Origin: Cyclaneusma minus
Lineage: Eukaryota > Ascomycota > Leotiomycetes > Marthamycetales > Marthamycetaceae
NCBI GenBank assembly: GCA_037179335.1
Contig: JAKZHN010000021.1
Coordinates: 372,001 to 436,000 of the forward strand
DNA length: 64,000 nucleotides
Direction: 5' to 3'
Translations under genes and position numbers: made by a program
In this document: one piece after another, positions 1 through 12,696 of the stretch
Position numbering within the stretch: position 1 is the stretch's first letter
Layout of the letters: the number at the start of each line of letters is the position of its first letter
Notes under the pieces: model-generated
What the model saw: the letters and a program-made list of their open reading frames with translations, nothing else
Databases searched by the model: none
Told to the model about the DNA's origin: nothing

Positions 1-1117
1 CTCAACGGCAAGTGATAATACCTGAATGCAAACACCGCCGTCACAGTGCCAATGAAAAACCCGCTCAGGATGTCAAATCCGTGATGGCGGAAATCGTACC
101 AGCGTGAGACGCAAATGTAGATAGAGGCGCAAAACGGGATGGCGGCGAGGACGAGCAGGTAGAGAGGAGGCGCGGCGGCTTCGCTGCGGGCGGCGATGGT
201 TTCGGTGTCTAGGCCGGGCTCGGAGGTGAAGGGGTTTAGGGATTGTTGGCCGGCGTCGGAACTGCGGGAATGGGGCTCGGGGGTGTTTGTTGAGCCGGAG
301 GGGAATGCGGAGTGGTAGTGGGTGTTGTTGCGGCGGTAGGCGCGGGGGGCGAGCGTGGGGATGTTGATGGCGAGTTTGGCGGCGAGGAAGAGGCTTAGGT
401 AGACGAGACCGGCGGCGGAAAAGGAGGAGTGGCCGCTGGGGAAACTGCGGAAACCGTCGTCTAGATCAGTACCAGCCGCCGGTCGGCAGATACCGGAGGA
501 TACCAAGGGAGAAACGTCGAGATTGGTATAGCCGACGGTGAATTCGGATATGCGAGAACGGTCGGGGTTGCAGCGCATGAGCAGGTCGGGACGAGGCTTG
601 CCGGCGAGGTTCTTGATGCCGCTGGTGATGAACCAGGCGAAGGCGCAGGACATGGCGAGGCCGAGCCAGCCGATCTGCCATTCCCAGAGCTTGCGGCGCC
701 AGACCAAATTCTTGGGGACGCCGTTGGGTACGGTGGGTCCTGGAACGAGCAATAGAGAAATGAGGAGGATAATAACTGCCGGAGCAAGTAGTGAGACGAC
801 TATAAGGACAGCTGTCGACACAGTATCGGCATGGTGTGGGAAGCTGATGCTGACATCGTCAAGGGAAAAGGGGCGATCGAAGGGACGGATGGTGCCGACG
901 GCCGTGCCAATAGCAGCGACGATGCTATATTCTGTCAGTTGTATTCACAGTCGTCAGAAGGTTGGAAGACGTACATAAGAACAACCCAGTCTAGAACATA
1001 AGACAGAACAACAGCAACAGACAGTCTGTTACGCGGGGGAGAGGTTTTTGGTTTAAGGCCCATTGTGAGTTTGTTGTAAGACTCTTGAATGTGGCGAGCA
1101 ATGGGGAGGGCCGGCAT
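1..1117 (-). CDS. Lipid phosphate phosphatase (PAP2 family), C-terminus cut by window edge
   Basis: Predicted integral membrane phosphatase that dephosphorylates phosphatidic acid, diacylglycerol pyrophosphate or related lipid phosphates (DPP1/LPP1-like). Two exons fit: 1117-975 and 924-1, joined across a 50-nt intron (GTACGT donor, ATAG acceptor, in phase). All three PAP2 signatures can be read in order: KNLAGKPRP (K-x6-RP), FPSGHSS (PSGH) and SRWYDFRHHGFD (SR-x5-H-x3-D). Hydrophobic helices lie between them. A low-complexity Ser/Pro/Asn insert sits between motifs 2 and 3. The first ATG of the open frame starts MPALPIARH; a second Met 19 codons later is possible. The protein runs off the window just after the third motif, so the C-terminal tail is missing. 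The family call is firm; the substrate is not known. Confidence 0.9.
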
Positions 1118-1862
1118 TTTGTAGGAGGGAGGATACGGACCCCAATATAAGGAGATCTTTGCCGATTACAGTGGGGACCGGTGCATGTGCTTGTCCAGGG
1201 GGCTGTGGTCTGGAGTAGTAGTGGGTACCTGTATTTAAATAGGAAGATGTAGATTCTCTTAGCAGTGACATCTTCGGTCGACGTATCTCGTGCCCGTCCG
1301 CCATCGCGCCTGCCCAGTCGAAACTAGGTGCCGTAGATGGCGTTAGTGGACATACTTGCTGGCGCGCTATTCGGCAGCGACGCTCTGTATGCAACGTGGC
1401 TGAGTGCGGTTCAGCTTCAGCCTTCCCACCGCGTGTGTCTGGTGGTGTCATTACGAAACTTCGATTGGTGTCAAGTCGGGCCATGGCGATGGGAAGTGGA
1501 AAGTGACACGACCGGAGCCATTACCCGCAAAGTGTACCGTGACGCAGTCATTGACGTGACGACTTCGCCGGTCGGATAACGAAAATGGTGAAGGTTACTA
1601 TGGGAGTCCAACTTGGACAGGCGACAGGCGACAGGGGGTCAAATATCCTTGTACGCGCGATGCACCCGGAGTCCCAACCCCCACTCACACACCCCAACCT
1701 CGAACCGAGGAAGACGTCCATCTGCATTTCTTGACATCAACAGCATCAACAACTCGAAGCATGTAAGACGTACATTTTCTTTTACCATCATCCCAAAGTC
1801 AAAGCTTTCCTCAATCATCATCCACTTTGACAAAAGCAAAGCTCTTATTTCCTTCTCCCGCC
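1118..1862. other. Intergenic, divergent promoter region
   Basis: Region between the 5' ends of the lipid phosphatase and the amidase. The open frames here lack family features and mostly start at non-ATG codons. A CT/CA-rich leader lies just before the amidase ATG. No repeat or RNA gene was seen. Confidence 0.5.
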
Positions 1863-3651
1863 ATGCCAGCCAAATGGGAGCAAATCGCCCAGCAAAAGCA
1901 ACATGAGCGTGCTTCACGCATCCCCAAAGACTGGCTCATCCCCCTCCCCTCCCCCATCCCCTCGGATGTGCGTTCCTACACCCTCAAATGCGGTCTCTTG
2001 ACCCCCGCCGAAATCGCCATCACCAGCAACCACGACGCAACATCCCTAGCCCACCAAATCCGCACCCGCCAGCTCTCCGCCACAGCCGTCGCCACAGCCT
2101 TCTGCAAACGCGCCGCCATCGCCCAGCAGCTCTGCAACTGCCTGACCGAAATCTTCTTCGACGATGGCATAAAACGCGCCCAGTGGCTGGATGCCGAACT
2201 GGCGCGTACGGGGAAGCCTGTCGGACCGCTGCATGGCGTGCCCGTGAGCCTGAAAGATACGTTCAAGGTCAAGGGCTATGATGCGAGTACTGGCATAGCG
2301 AGTATGGCGAATCAGCCGGCGAGGGAGAATAGTCTGTTGGTGGATATATTGCTGGATGCCGGGGCGGTGCTGTATTGCAAGACGGGCGTTCCGCAGACGC
2401 TTATGTGTATGGATAGCGAGAACCACCTGTTCGGGCGAGTGCTCAATCCGCGTAATCGCGCTGTTACGGCGGGTGGAAGCAGTGGCGGCGAAGGCGCTTT
2501 GATAGCCATGCGCGGCAGCGTCCTAGGCATTGGTACGGATATAGGGGGTTCGATTCGCATACCCGCAATGTGCAATGGGCTCTATGGTATAAAGCCTAGT
2601 ATGGCACGAGTTCCTTATATCGGGCAAGCATCAGTCGCCGTGCCCGGCTCAGAAAAGATCGGTCTTCCAGCTAGTGCTGGGCCTTTAGCTGCCAGTTTGC
2701 GCGATTGCGAACTGCTGCTGAAAGTAGTTACTGATGCGAAGCCCTGGGAAAGCGACCCTGCTGTATCATTTGGCGCTTGGGAGTCTCAAGGATCTCTCGT
2801 CAACGAGAAGAAACCGCTCATTGGAGTCATTTACACAGACGATGTGATGACACCGCATCCCCCCATCCAGAAAGTGCTTCAAGAAACCGTCTCAGCTCTG
2901 CGTGTTTGCGGCAGCGAGGTGATCCCAATCTCCGCACCCCAGTTCAAGAAATGCCAATCCCTAGCAAACAGCTTCTTCGGCATCGACGGCAACAATCACG
3001 TTCTCGACCTACTAGCCGCCACCTCCGAGCCCCTCGTGACCTGGCTAAGTTCGCGTCTTCGTCGAAAGAAACCCGCTGATATGAAAACACTGCTCGAATT
3101 ACATGTTAGGAGAACGGAGTTACAGACAGAGATGCTGAAGATGTGGAAAGATCCCAAAAGTGGACGGACAGTCGATGCTATCATCTTGCCCGTTGCGCCG
3201 CATCCAACACCGCCTATTGATCGCTGGAACGGCGTGGGCTATACATCCAGTTTCGTGCTTTTGGATTACCCCGCTGGTACTATGCCGATTCGCGATGTAA
3301 AGATTGAGGATCTGGAGTTAGGGAAGGTGTGGGAGGAGTGTGAGAAAGAGCCGTTGTCGAATTGGGATAAAGTCAACCGCGACTTGTGTAAGTTGATGTT
3401 TCGTTTCCATTACCTCGACTCCTCTCGCACCTCCTTAGGTTTTGTTGCAATGTAAGTTGAAGAATATCCAAGCCGTTTTTGTGCTGATCGTACCGCTCAA
3501 AACAGGGAACGAAAAGACGGTAGACAGGAAAACGTACCTAGACACCACGCTCTGTGTGCAAGTCGTAGCGCCCAAGCTGCAGGAAAGGCGCTTGTATGAA
3601 GCCATGGAGCTCGTTGATAATGCTATGCGAGCTTCTAAAGCAAAGTTGTGA
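1863..3651 (+). CDS. Amidase-signature hydrolase (acetamidase/fatty-acid-amide-hydrolase type)
   Basis: Amidase-signature enzyme, hydrolysing an amide to acid and ammonia (amdS/FAAH-like). Exons 1863-3387 and 3506-3651 give 556 residues. The intron (GTAAGT...ACAG) joins VNRDLW to NEKTVD and restores a conserved C-terminal end (LCVQVVAPKLQERRL). The Ser-cisSer-Lys triad is visible: Lys131 in SLKDTF, Ser206 in GGSSGGEGAL and Ser230 in TDIGGSIRIP. The spacings of 75 and 24 residues equal those of FAAH (K142/S217/S241). The start is the first ATG of the open frame (MPAKWEQIA, context CGCCATGC); the frame opens further upstream only through TTG. Without the intron the frame would end in an unrelated tail (SSRTSLGFVAM). 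The substrate cannot be told from sequence. Confidence 0.93.
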
Positions 3652-4583
3652 ATCAAAGCTCAATCTATGTTGATTCTCTCAAAGTTCACGCGAATCATGG
3701 ACCGTTCAGAGGTGGCTATGCGTCTGCTCATGTGCTGATATTACGAAAACTACGAGAATCAATATAGATCAATATAAACAGTCACTACTAGGGAATTGGA
3801 TCTCACTCTTTTGTTGGTCACGTCTGCAATATGCCAAGTATCGGGGCGCAAGCCAGGTGATCACACCAACTTGAGGTCGGTAACACCGTAACACGGACTA
3901 AGTAGCAATGTTGCTGGGTCTTTGGAGTCAGAGAACCCGAACAGGACTTTGATATTTAGAATTGTGTTAGGCGGGACGCAAGTGCAACAGACATGTCGAA
4001 GTTTAATGCATGTTTTTGAAGTCCTGGGTATGAGGTACATGTAGACTCAAAGACTTGGTGAGAACGGGAGTCGCGTGGGCATGTCGCATACCTTTCGAAT
4101 TACTGGCATTGGCAGATAGGATGGGCGAGAAGGGGGACTCGATGACCGTGGCCACTCAGTTAAGCTTGTAGCTTCGTCTTAGCCAGAGATTGATGAGTTC
4201 ATCCACGACGAGACAACACATTTGAAAGATTGTGTTTTCATCGATTTCTTTACAAATTACAAGGGAACTCGTAGACTCATCACCTGTAACGCCCCCGATT
4301 TTCAGCGCCGAAACCCCTTTCTAACGCAACGCAATGCAAATGCAGCAAAGTATTGCAACGAATGTCAAGAGAGCGCGGGAACGAGTCAACAGAAAATTTA
4401 CAAGACAAAAGAACGAAAGGCTTTCAGATAGTGGTCGAGTTGGTCGAGTGAGTGAGTGAGTGAGCGAAACGCCGATTTCCGGAACGCCCATGTTATGTGT
4501 AGACCCTGACTCCGACTCCATCCCCTTCCACCATCCCTCATTCAGCAGTCTGGAATGCCTGAAATAGGTAGTGAAAAAGCTGT
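3652..4583. other. Intergenic, convergent 3' ends
   Basis: Lies between the convergent amidase and LIM genes. It holds a short GAGT microsatellite near 4446-4464 and no supported coding frame. Confidence 0.5.
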
Positions 4584-7316
4584 CTAGGCCTTCCATTTCC
4601 TCTCCATACACGGCAGACAAAACACCAACGTCTCCTTACCCCTCTCTTCAGGATAAATCTGACCATCCTCGAATCCCCCAGCGCACTCCGCACATCTAAA
4701 GCACTCATCATGCCACTCACCACCCAGCGCAACCACATACTGGCCAATAACCGGCTTTCTGCATTTCCTGCACTTGGGCGCCCTGTTCGCAGTATGTTTC
4801 GTGCCGCACTCAAGACACAGCGCAAATCCATTTTTCTCGATATGTGGCTTGCCATTCTCGAATGGATCACCGCACTCGCCACAGAAGAAATGGCCTTCGT
4901 GGTAGTGATTGCCCATGGCCACGATGTGTTTGCCGATGATGGGGGTTTTGCAATGCTTGCAGCGCTCGGCGTAGAGCTCGTGCCAGTCCAGATGGCAGTA
5001 GAAACGTAGGCGCTCGTCGCCGTCGTCAGCCATTGTTTCGCCTGGATTTTCTTCGAGGATTTCACCGGCGAGGCGGCGCTGTATGCGTGCTAGGCGTGCG
5101 GCGCGTAGTTCAGAGGGCTCTTCGCGTAGTTCGAGGGCTTCGAGGTTTGTGCCGCAGATGGAACAGATTAGGCAGTGGGGGTGGAAGCGTTCGGCAACAC
5201 CTCGGACATTCAGGCTGCGGCCTTCGATGGGGAGACCACATTGGTGGCATGCTGCTGTGGCGCGGGCACCAGCTCGAGACCAGTGTCCGCGAGGGATTGG
5301 GCCAGGTGGTGCGGATGAAATGTGCTGAGGTCGTGGCCGACTGGAGGCGGTTTTGGGATCGGGAAGAGGTCGTGTCGATGCTTGAGGGCGTGGATTGGGA
5401 AGAGGACGTGTCGAGGCTTGAGGACGTGGGCCACCGTTTTCTTTTTGTGTAGACATGGTGGAAGGATCGGAGACGGAGATTTCAAGAACGTTGATGGTTG
5501 GAATAGGAAAAGAAAATGAAGAGGGAGGAGATCTAGGCCTGTGTGTCTGATTATTCACGTTAGGAGCTTCGTCGATCTGAATGGATGGTGCGTCGGGAAA
5601 CTGAATCGCAGGCACGGGAGGAGCCTGGAAGTTTATTGCTGGGACAGAATGGGGGCCTTTCGGTGCCGCAGATGCATGTGTTGGAGGAGCTGAGCGAGCA
5701 TCGAAGGGGCCTTCGGTCTTATAGATGGATCCGGTCTGCGGTCTCTTAAGGTCTGCAGGCTTTTCATCTTCTGGTTTCTCATCAGAATCTTTCGGTTTCC
5801 AATTAGCATCAAAGCTTACGATTGGACGGCCCAATTTGGAGCTCACAGCCGTCGGCGTGGGAAGCTTTGGGCTGCGATCCTTCAACAGCATACTCGTCGC
5901 CTTGCGAATTTCATCGCTCCTGACTTCTTTTCCATCCTTGTAGACGATAGGTTCTGTGTTGGACCTCTCTGGGGACCTCTCCGGAGTTTGGATAGGAGAA
6001 CCCTCGTTGGTAGTGTAGAGTGGATTCCGGGATTGAGAGGGAGGATTGCGGTAGATCTCAGTCCTCGATATTTCCTTTCGCGGCCCCATGATGCTGCTAC
6101 TGCGGGGAGGGCAGTCTTGTTGCGCAAATTGAACCCGGTTCAGAGGGTTCTTGGGCTTAGGCCGCAGCGGAGATGTCTCTTCAGTGGTTTTCTCTTTGGT
6201 GGTTTTCGAAGCCGGTTTTGTTTCATCAGGTTTTGTTTCATCCGATTTGGCTTCGTCCGGTTCTTCGTAGATTTGATCTCCCGTGAATGGGGCAGCCCTT
6301 TCACCACTGATGTTGCGCTTGCCGTAGTTGCCACTGCTGTGACGTCGGTTGCGACCTGGCATAGGCCCAGGATATGTCTTCAGGATCTGGTTCGCAAGAG
6401 GGGCGCGATGAGACTCCTCTGATTTGCGAGCTTTGTGTTCTTCGCCGAGTACTGATGCCCTTGATGGCCTGCTGGAGATTCGGCTGCTGCTGCGCCCACT
6501 GCTGCTTTCACTGGAGCCAGAGACAGTGCGTTCCGTGAAGTCACGAGCAAGTCCGGTAGTAAGCTCGACAGGAGTTGCCCCGATACTCGCCACCCTAGCT
6601 TGCTGGTAGCTGTTCTTCTTCAGGTGGTCCGTGTAGTTGTGGTTAGGGCGCATTGGTTCGAGGCCCAGATGTTGTGCGACTAATTCTGACGCTTCTTTCT
6701 GGGCTGCTGCAAACAGACGAGCTTCCTCTTCCTCTTGTTTCTTCAAGTCCATATCTGCCATAGCATCCCGCAGTGACACAACTTCTTCTTTCTCCATCCA
6801 TCTTGATCCACGCTCGATATATGTAGCACTCGGAACGACCATGGATGGTTTTAAAGGGGTGTCTTTGGAGAAGTCGCGATTTGACAGGCTGGCAGATGGG
6901 TGTTGTACGAGAGACCGGCCAAAGCGAGAAGCGACGGATACGTCGGAACTTGAAGGCTTTCTGCGATGAGAATGCGCCAGGGCACTCTTGGAGCGTGGAG
7001 GCTCGTCTCCGACCTCAATCGCAGAGTCTTGGGGAGCTGGGGTTATGGACCGAGTTGTTTCTTGACGGGACGGCGAAACAACTCGACGGGTAGGCGAGGC
7101 AGATGGCGGTTGAGGACGCGCTCCGCTTGGTCTTGCGACACGATTGTTTCGCAGGTCAGCGAGGTAGTTGGCTGTAGGCAGCACAGGTCAGCACATATTC
7201 CTCAAGACTCTCGCCCGAAAGACGCGTGTCATACCAAACTGATCATTAGACATGTATGCAGAGCCTGGCGACACCTTCCGCGTCGGCGAAGGGTCCTTGG
7301 AGCGGCCTCGAAACAT
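4584..7316 (-). CDS. LIM-domain protein, paxillin-like (three C-terminal LIM zinc fingers)
   Basis: Two exons, 7316-7235 and 7171-4584, give 889 residues. The 63-nt intron has a GTATGA donor and CTACAG acceptor, and the joined N-terminus reads MFRGRSKDPSPTRK...DQFANYLADLRNN. Residues 1 to about 660 are disordered, rich in Pro, Ser and charge, with a short repeat (PRPQASTRPLP twice). From about residue 665 come three double zinc fingers: CHQCG...CSICG...FYCHLDWH, CKHCK...CGECG...CLECG, and CRKCRK...CAECA...FCLPCMERK. This layout resembles fungal Pxl1/paxillin-type adaptors, which act at the cell cortex, septum or polarity sites through Rho GTPases. That role is inferred from architecture. The first LIM domain has an expanded, acidic insert of about 40 residues between its two zinc modules. 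Confidence 0.9.
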
Positions 7317-8395
7317 GATGGCGGCTGCTCCGGACGATGGTGTTTTTGTTCAGAGGCTGCAGGCTGGCAGATTGTTCTGGCGGACGTTTTGGTGAAGCGG
7401 TAAAACGTGTCTGGCGAAAGCTGGCGGCGCGGTAGCGAGAACGGTGAACGGTGAACGAATTATCAAACGAGAAGTGCAGCGGTTGCAAAAAAAGAAGGCG
7501 GGAAAAAAGAAGGCGGGAAAAAATAGAGGGGAACAAGCGAGCGGTCAGAAGAACAGACGAAGAAGGGCACGAGTGAAGAAGGGTCTGTCGTATTAGAAGC
7601 TATCTAGGAATGCGTCGAAGAGGGAATGGGCCACATCAGAAGGTTCAAGTCGAAGGCCTGAGCCAAGTTAATTGCGCCAGCGTCACGAGACCCTGAATTG
7701 TTTCTGTCCGCCATCAACAAAGCACATAAAGATCGCTACAGCAACAACTGACGCGGCGGCCCGAAACTGAACTCTGTATCACGGGAGACACAAGGTTACA
7801 GCCAGGGAAAAGTCTCTTTGAACGACGTCAAACTGCGATCAAATTGGCTGAGTGAGACCAATGTTTCGGGAGCCCGTGGAACTTGGATCGCGAAGTCGCG
7901 AACCATCGCCCAACTGCAACCGCCAGGCTTTCCCTCTGGTATCCCGCAGCCTGCCCGCTCGCTACCATAATTTCGCCCCCAACGGTTTGTGCTGCCGGCT
8001 TCTACTAGACTGCATGACAGTTCTGTCAACGGCTCAGAGCGGTGGCGCAAGCTTGACCCTTGAGGGAACACAGTGCCTTCTATAGTCTACTCTGCTTAGA
8101 GAGCTTGTTATGATCTTGATAGCTGCTGATATGCTTTTCGATAACTTGGATTGCTCCGAGTAGCTCCAGACGCTTGGCATTCTCAGGTTAGCTACCTGCC
8201 TGGTGAGTGAAGCTTTATTACTCGAGAAGGGTGTCCAGAACAATATTATCACGAGCATTGAGCCTCAATAGTAAACAATTCCGCTTTCTTACTGATACAT
8301 GTACACTTGCTTACCCCTTACCTTAGGCTGGAGAATCCACGCCGTAACTCTGCTTCAGAAAAGATCTCCATTCACCAGTCCACCACCCCTCAAAA
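7317..8395. other. Intergenic upstream of LIM gene
   Basis: About 1.1 kb between the LIM gene 5' end and the GH1 3' end. An AG-rich stretch at 7480-7560 probably lies in the LIM leader. No supported coding or RNA feature. Confidence 0.5.
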
Positions 8396-10640
8396 TCAAG
8401 ACGACAACGGTGCGTAAACAGGTACCACAGGGTCCTCCGCATACACCTTGAACGCATTGACATACTCGAAGAAAGAAGCCTTGTAGCTTTTTTCAAACGT
8501 CGTCAAGTTGATATACATCAAGCCAAACTTGACTTGGAGGCCTATATTCAACACTATTAGCCACGACGACCCCCTTTTCAAGTCACTCTAGTCCGGATTG
8601 CGAAACTCACCAGAAGACCATTCCAAGTTATCCATGATCGACCATGCTATACACCCAACAACATTCGTACCCTCAGCTATAGCCATCAAAATAGCCTCCA
8701 TGTAGTCATGGTAGTAGCTGGTTCGGATGGGATCAAAGAGGATATCGGCCTGCAAAGAAGTCAGCAAGCGATCTCACCCAAACTCACTCTCCACCATCTC
8801 CTTCAACACCAGTCCTACAAAATCATCCCATTAACAAAATCATCCCACTAACCTTATACGTCTTGTAAGCCTCAAACGGCTCCGCAAACCCAAACTCACT
8901 AACCACAATCCCCTTCCCCTTCCCCCACCTCTCCTGCAAATACGCCAAAAACGTCGGCACCCACTCGGTCGCCTTATACAACCAATTCGTCGCCGGATCC
9001 GCCGCCGGTCCCACCAACCACCCCCCTTCCCCCACAAAACTTCCATTCACACAACTCGGATACAATGAATGACTATAATTGCCCACACAAGCTTCAAACC
9101 CATCGTCTGGCGCTGAAAAATACTCAGTCGTGTAAGCATCATGCGCCAAAATATCTGCTGTGTTGTTGATGTATTCGGATTGCTCAGGTGTGAAGTAAAG
9201 GCCGAGCGAAGCGACGTGCTCTTTCAAATAGGGAGGATAGTCGCCGGTGGTGAAAATCGGATCGTAGAACCAAGCTTCGTTGAAAGACCAGGCGCGTTCA
9301 ATGGCTTCGGCGTCAGCGGAAGAATTGGAAAAGGGGAGTTTCCAGCCACCGTTTAGCTTGAGAGAGATGGTGCCGGTTAGGTTGAGGGATTTGGCGGCGT
9401 GGTAGGCGCCGGCGTGGGCGAGGATTAGGTGGTGGCCGCAGAAAAATTGCTGGTCTTTGTCGGGGATGTTTGTTTGGCTGAAATAGCGCTTGGGAAACTG
9501 TGGGATTGAGGTTAGTATGAGAGCTTTGTGGAAGTGCGAGAAGGACGGAAGGGAAATGGTAAAGGGAATACTGGAATACGGGATTGAGAATTGAGGATTG
9601 AAATCTTTATGACACTCACGGGATACTCCTGGCAAACGACAATAGGCTCGTTGATGGTGAACCAGTGTGGGACTTTGTTGCCGAAGCGGGCGAAGACCAC
9701 TTTGGCATAGTTGACATAATCGTCGATGATTTCTTCGCTGAGCCAACCGCCGTACAGATTTTGGAGATAAAGAGGCAAGTCCCAATGCATGAGCGTGACA
9801 ATAGGCTTGACTCCGTATTCTAAACACGTATTGATCACGTCTTCGTAGTGTGCTAGAGCAAGCTCGTTCACTGGTCCTCGTCCCCAAGGGAAGACTCGAG
9901 ACCAGGAGATGGAGAAGGAATAGTAGGGGACGCCCATAGCTGCAATATAGGCAATATCTGAAGTGATGTAACAGTTAGCGCCATCGGCTGGTTACTGACT
10001 GCAAGTGAAGGGGCTTAGTCTTTGAAGTGGAATACCTTGTTTGTAGAGGTAGTATTCATTACACCCGACATCTCCAGTCTGATTTGCAAGAGTATATCCT
10101 TCTGCTCGATGAGTAAAGACATCCCAGATCGATGGTCCTCGTCCCTCGGCATCCATTGCTCCTTCAATCTGATATGCTGCACTCGCAACACCCCAGAAAA
10201 ACTCTTTTGGAAAACTCCAGCTTTCGTTCTTGGTGACTGCAGCATTCTCTTGTCCAGTGAGCCATGGCGAATAGTAAAGTGGTGGTGGAGGAATCAAAGC
10301 AGAGCTGGGGATGGGTGTTGCCGATGCTGTCGTGGTGATAGATGCTGTTGACACTGGGCCGACATAGAGGTCCCAGTATTCTGTGAGATGTTAATGCTTG
10401 TCGTCGATTGGGGAGCTGGATGTACTTGCGCTCCATTCTTAGATCGATTGTTGTTGCGAAAGCTGAGGGATTCGGTGATACTGTTGTTCCATTGACCACT
10501 GTTGCATTTGCTGGAGCTAGGGCTGACCCAGCTGTTGGAAGAGTAGTTGAGTTGGAAGAAGTTCCATTGTACTGAGCATTGATGGCTAATATTTGAAGAA
10601 CAAGTACAACCAATATAGAGTAGAAGAGATACAGAGACAT
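8396..10640 (-). CDS. Secreted glycoside hydrolase family 1 beta-glucosidase
   Basis: Six exons: 10640-10430, 10380-10036, 9957-9620, 9497-8853, 8749-8611 and 8541-8396, closing in phase at 607 residues. The N-terminus (MSLYLFYSILVVLVLQILAINA) is a signal peptide, followed by a Ser/Thr/Asn-rich linker with several N-glycosylation sequons. GH1 hallmarks: FFWGVASAAYQIEGA near the start of the barrel, the acid/base Glu289 in TINEPIVV, and the probable nucleophile Glu499 in VVSEFGFAEP, then a typical end (SYYHDYMEAIL...WSIMDNLEW). The nucleophile motif is SEFG rather than the usual T/I-x-ENG. Intron 1 (10429-10381) fits only with a GCAAGT donor: the nearby GT donor puts the barrel out of frame, while GC-AG splicing gives MEQYWDLYVG. 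It likely cleaves beta-glucosides outside the cell; specificity is unknown. Confidence 0.92.
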
Positions 10641-11343
10641 GTTGATGTATCCAATCGAGCTAGACAGCAAGAACTACATGCTATCACTGGTATCAAGTGA
10701 AAACAAATGAAAGCCATACTTATAGGACTGAAGCTGCCCTATAAAATAAAATACTATTACCACTGTACCCCGCGATCGGGGTACATGCTTTCTGGGGAAG
10801 AGGTGCATTACCCCGCGATGCAGACAAGAAGCCTGTTGCAGTGCTTCGTGCAAGGAACTGAGGTTGATGATCTTGCTTTTCTGGGCTAAAGTCCCGAAAG
10901 CTGGGGAAGCTAAGGAGCTAGAGCAAAGTACTTCGGTAGCTCTTTGCGCGAGACAGCCTCCAACTTGAACCATTCCATAATTGGAGTTACCCGGAAAATC
11001 TTTCGTCATTTGCCGGACCTTACATGTACTTGTGCTCACAACTTTCAAGTTTGCCACAAGTCTTTCTGGCCAAGCTGGGGAATCTCCATGCAAGGGTCGG
11101 GCAATTATCCTTTTTCTCAAGGAGCAGCAGAGGATTATGACGTGAGAAGGTTGAAAAGACTCCTATTCGTGACCTGGGTGTGTATTAGTCTACTCAAGTA
11201 GTCTGTCTATAAGCAACATACTCGAAGTCTCACAGCCACGGTCCATGCTCACCGCTCGAAACCAACTTCCGAACCCCTTTTCTCAAGTTCTATCCCATCC
11301 CGATATAAAATGTCCGTCCCGCTCCCTAGCGCCGCAACATCCC
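10641..11343. other. Intergenic between GH1 and acetate kinase
   Basis: Holds the GH1 promoter and the acetate kinase 3' flank, both read on the minus strand. A short imperfect palindrome, ccccgcgatcgggg, lies near 10767. No supported gene. Confidence 0.45.
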
Positions 11344-12696
11344 CTAGCCGAACAGCTCCTCGTCCGCCGTCACTCCCCTCGCCATCTCAAACTGCTCGTC
11401 CGTCGCAACAACCAAAGTCTTATGCTTCACGCCCTCCTTCCCAATCTCCTCAACCTTCTCTTTCCCAGCAACCTTCTCATTCTTCGCCTTATCAATCTCA
11501 AATCCCAAACACCCCACCATCTCCGTTACTCTCTTTCGCAATAACGAACTCTTCTCGCCAATGCCTCCTGCGAAGACCAGCGCATCGACTTTACCACCCA
11601 GACTCACGTAGTAGCTACCGACGAATCCGGCAATGCGGTCGACGAAGATATCGAAAGCGAGTTTGTGTTTCTCGGATTTTGGCGGGTCGGAAGCGATTTC
11701 GGCGAAGTTGGTGGTGCCGGTAAGAGATTTCCAGCCGGATTGCTTGTTGAGAAGCTCTTCGGCTTGTGTGATATGGAGTTCGTTGGTGGAGTTTGGTGAG
11801 AGTTTTCCTGGATTTGTGGCATAGTGGAAGACCAGACTATCCCGATTGTCAGTAGGTTCCTATGTTTATGCTTCCAAGCCCGCCGACGAAAATTAAGCGA
11901 ATGCAAGCGATCATATAGGGACATACCTAGGATCCACATTACCGCTCCTTGTCGCACCAGGCAGACCAGATACTGGCGTCAAACCCATCGAAGTATTATG
12001 ACTCTTCCCATTCCTCACCGCACAAGCACTCGCACCACTCCCCAAATGCAGCGCAATAATACTCGTCTCGCTCTCCTTCTTCCCCAAAAACTCCGCCACC
12101 GACCTCGTGATAAAAGCATAGCTCACACCATGGAACCCGTACTTCCTGAGCCCATTCTTCTTCGCAATCTCCGGATCAATGGGATATGTCTTGATCTGCT
12201 CCGGTATCGTGTGGTGAAACTGGCTATCAAAATATGCAATATTCCTAGCCTCTGGAAGTACCTGTACGCATGACTTCATGATATGAAGTGCCGGGCCATT
12301 GTGTAGAGGTGCCAGGTCCGTAAGTCGTTCGAGATGCTCGTAAGTTTCTCGATTGATGATCTTTGGCTTGCTGTAATCGCCGCCGTGGACGACGCGGTGG
12401 ACTGTGAGGGCGATGTCTTCTTTTTTTGTGATCTCGGTAAGGGATTTGTCGGATACTATGTGATTGAGCATGTATTTGAAGGCGGCATCTTGGTCTGGTA
12501 TTTCCTGGTCGAGCTTTTCGCCATTGACGACCTTTTCGGAGCCACGTGTGTATTTAAGCTTGGGTGGAGGGGCGGTCAAGCCATCGACTTGGAGTTCGGC
12601 GATCTGCTGAGGGGACTGGTTGGAGCTGCATTTGTAGATGGAGATTTTGACGGAGGACGAGCCGGAGTTGATTGAGAGGATGATTTTAGGAGCCAT
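11344..12696 (-). CDS. Acetate kinase
   Basis: Acetate kinase (ASKHA superfamily) interconverts acetyl phosphate + ADP and acetate + ATP. Exons 12696-11927 and 11836-11344 give 420 residues. The 90-nt intron joins VDP to SLVFHYATNPGKL in phase. Family motifs: SINSGSSSVKIS at the N-terminus, VHRVVHGG, DLAPLHNGPA, FDSQFHHTIP (catalytic Asp), YGFHGVSY, HLGSGASACAV, GATRSGNVDPS (catalytic Arg) and FAGGIGEKS. The start is the first ATG; the open frame upstream begins only at GTG. It diverges from the phosphoketolase gene across 765 bp, which fits the pathway: phosphoketolase makes acetyl phosphate and this enzyme harvests ATP. In fungi that lack phosphotransacetylase this pair is the known route. 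There is no targeting signal, so cytosol is likely. Confidence 0.96.

Noticed and set aside
538..978. 146-codon plus-strand frame at the window start
   Set aside because: Antisense to the lipid phosphatase, whose motifs and splicing are convincing.
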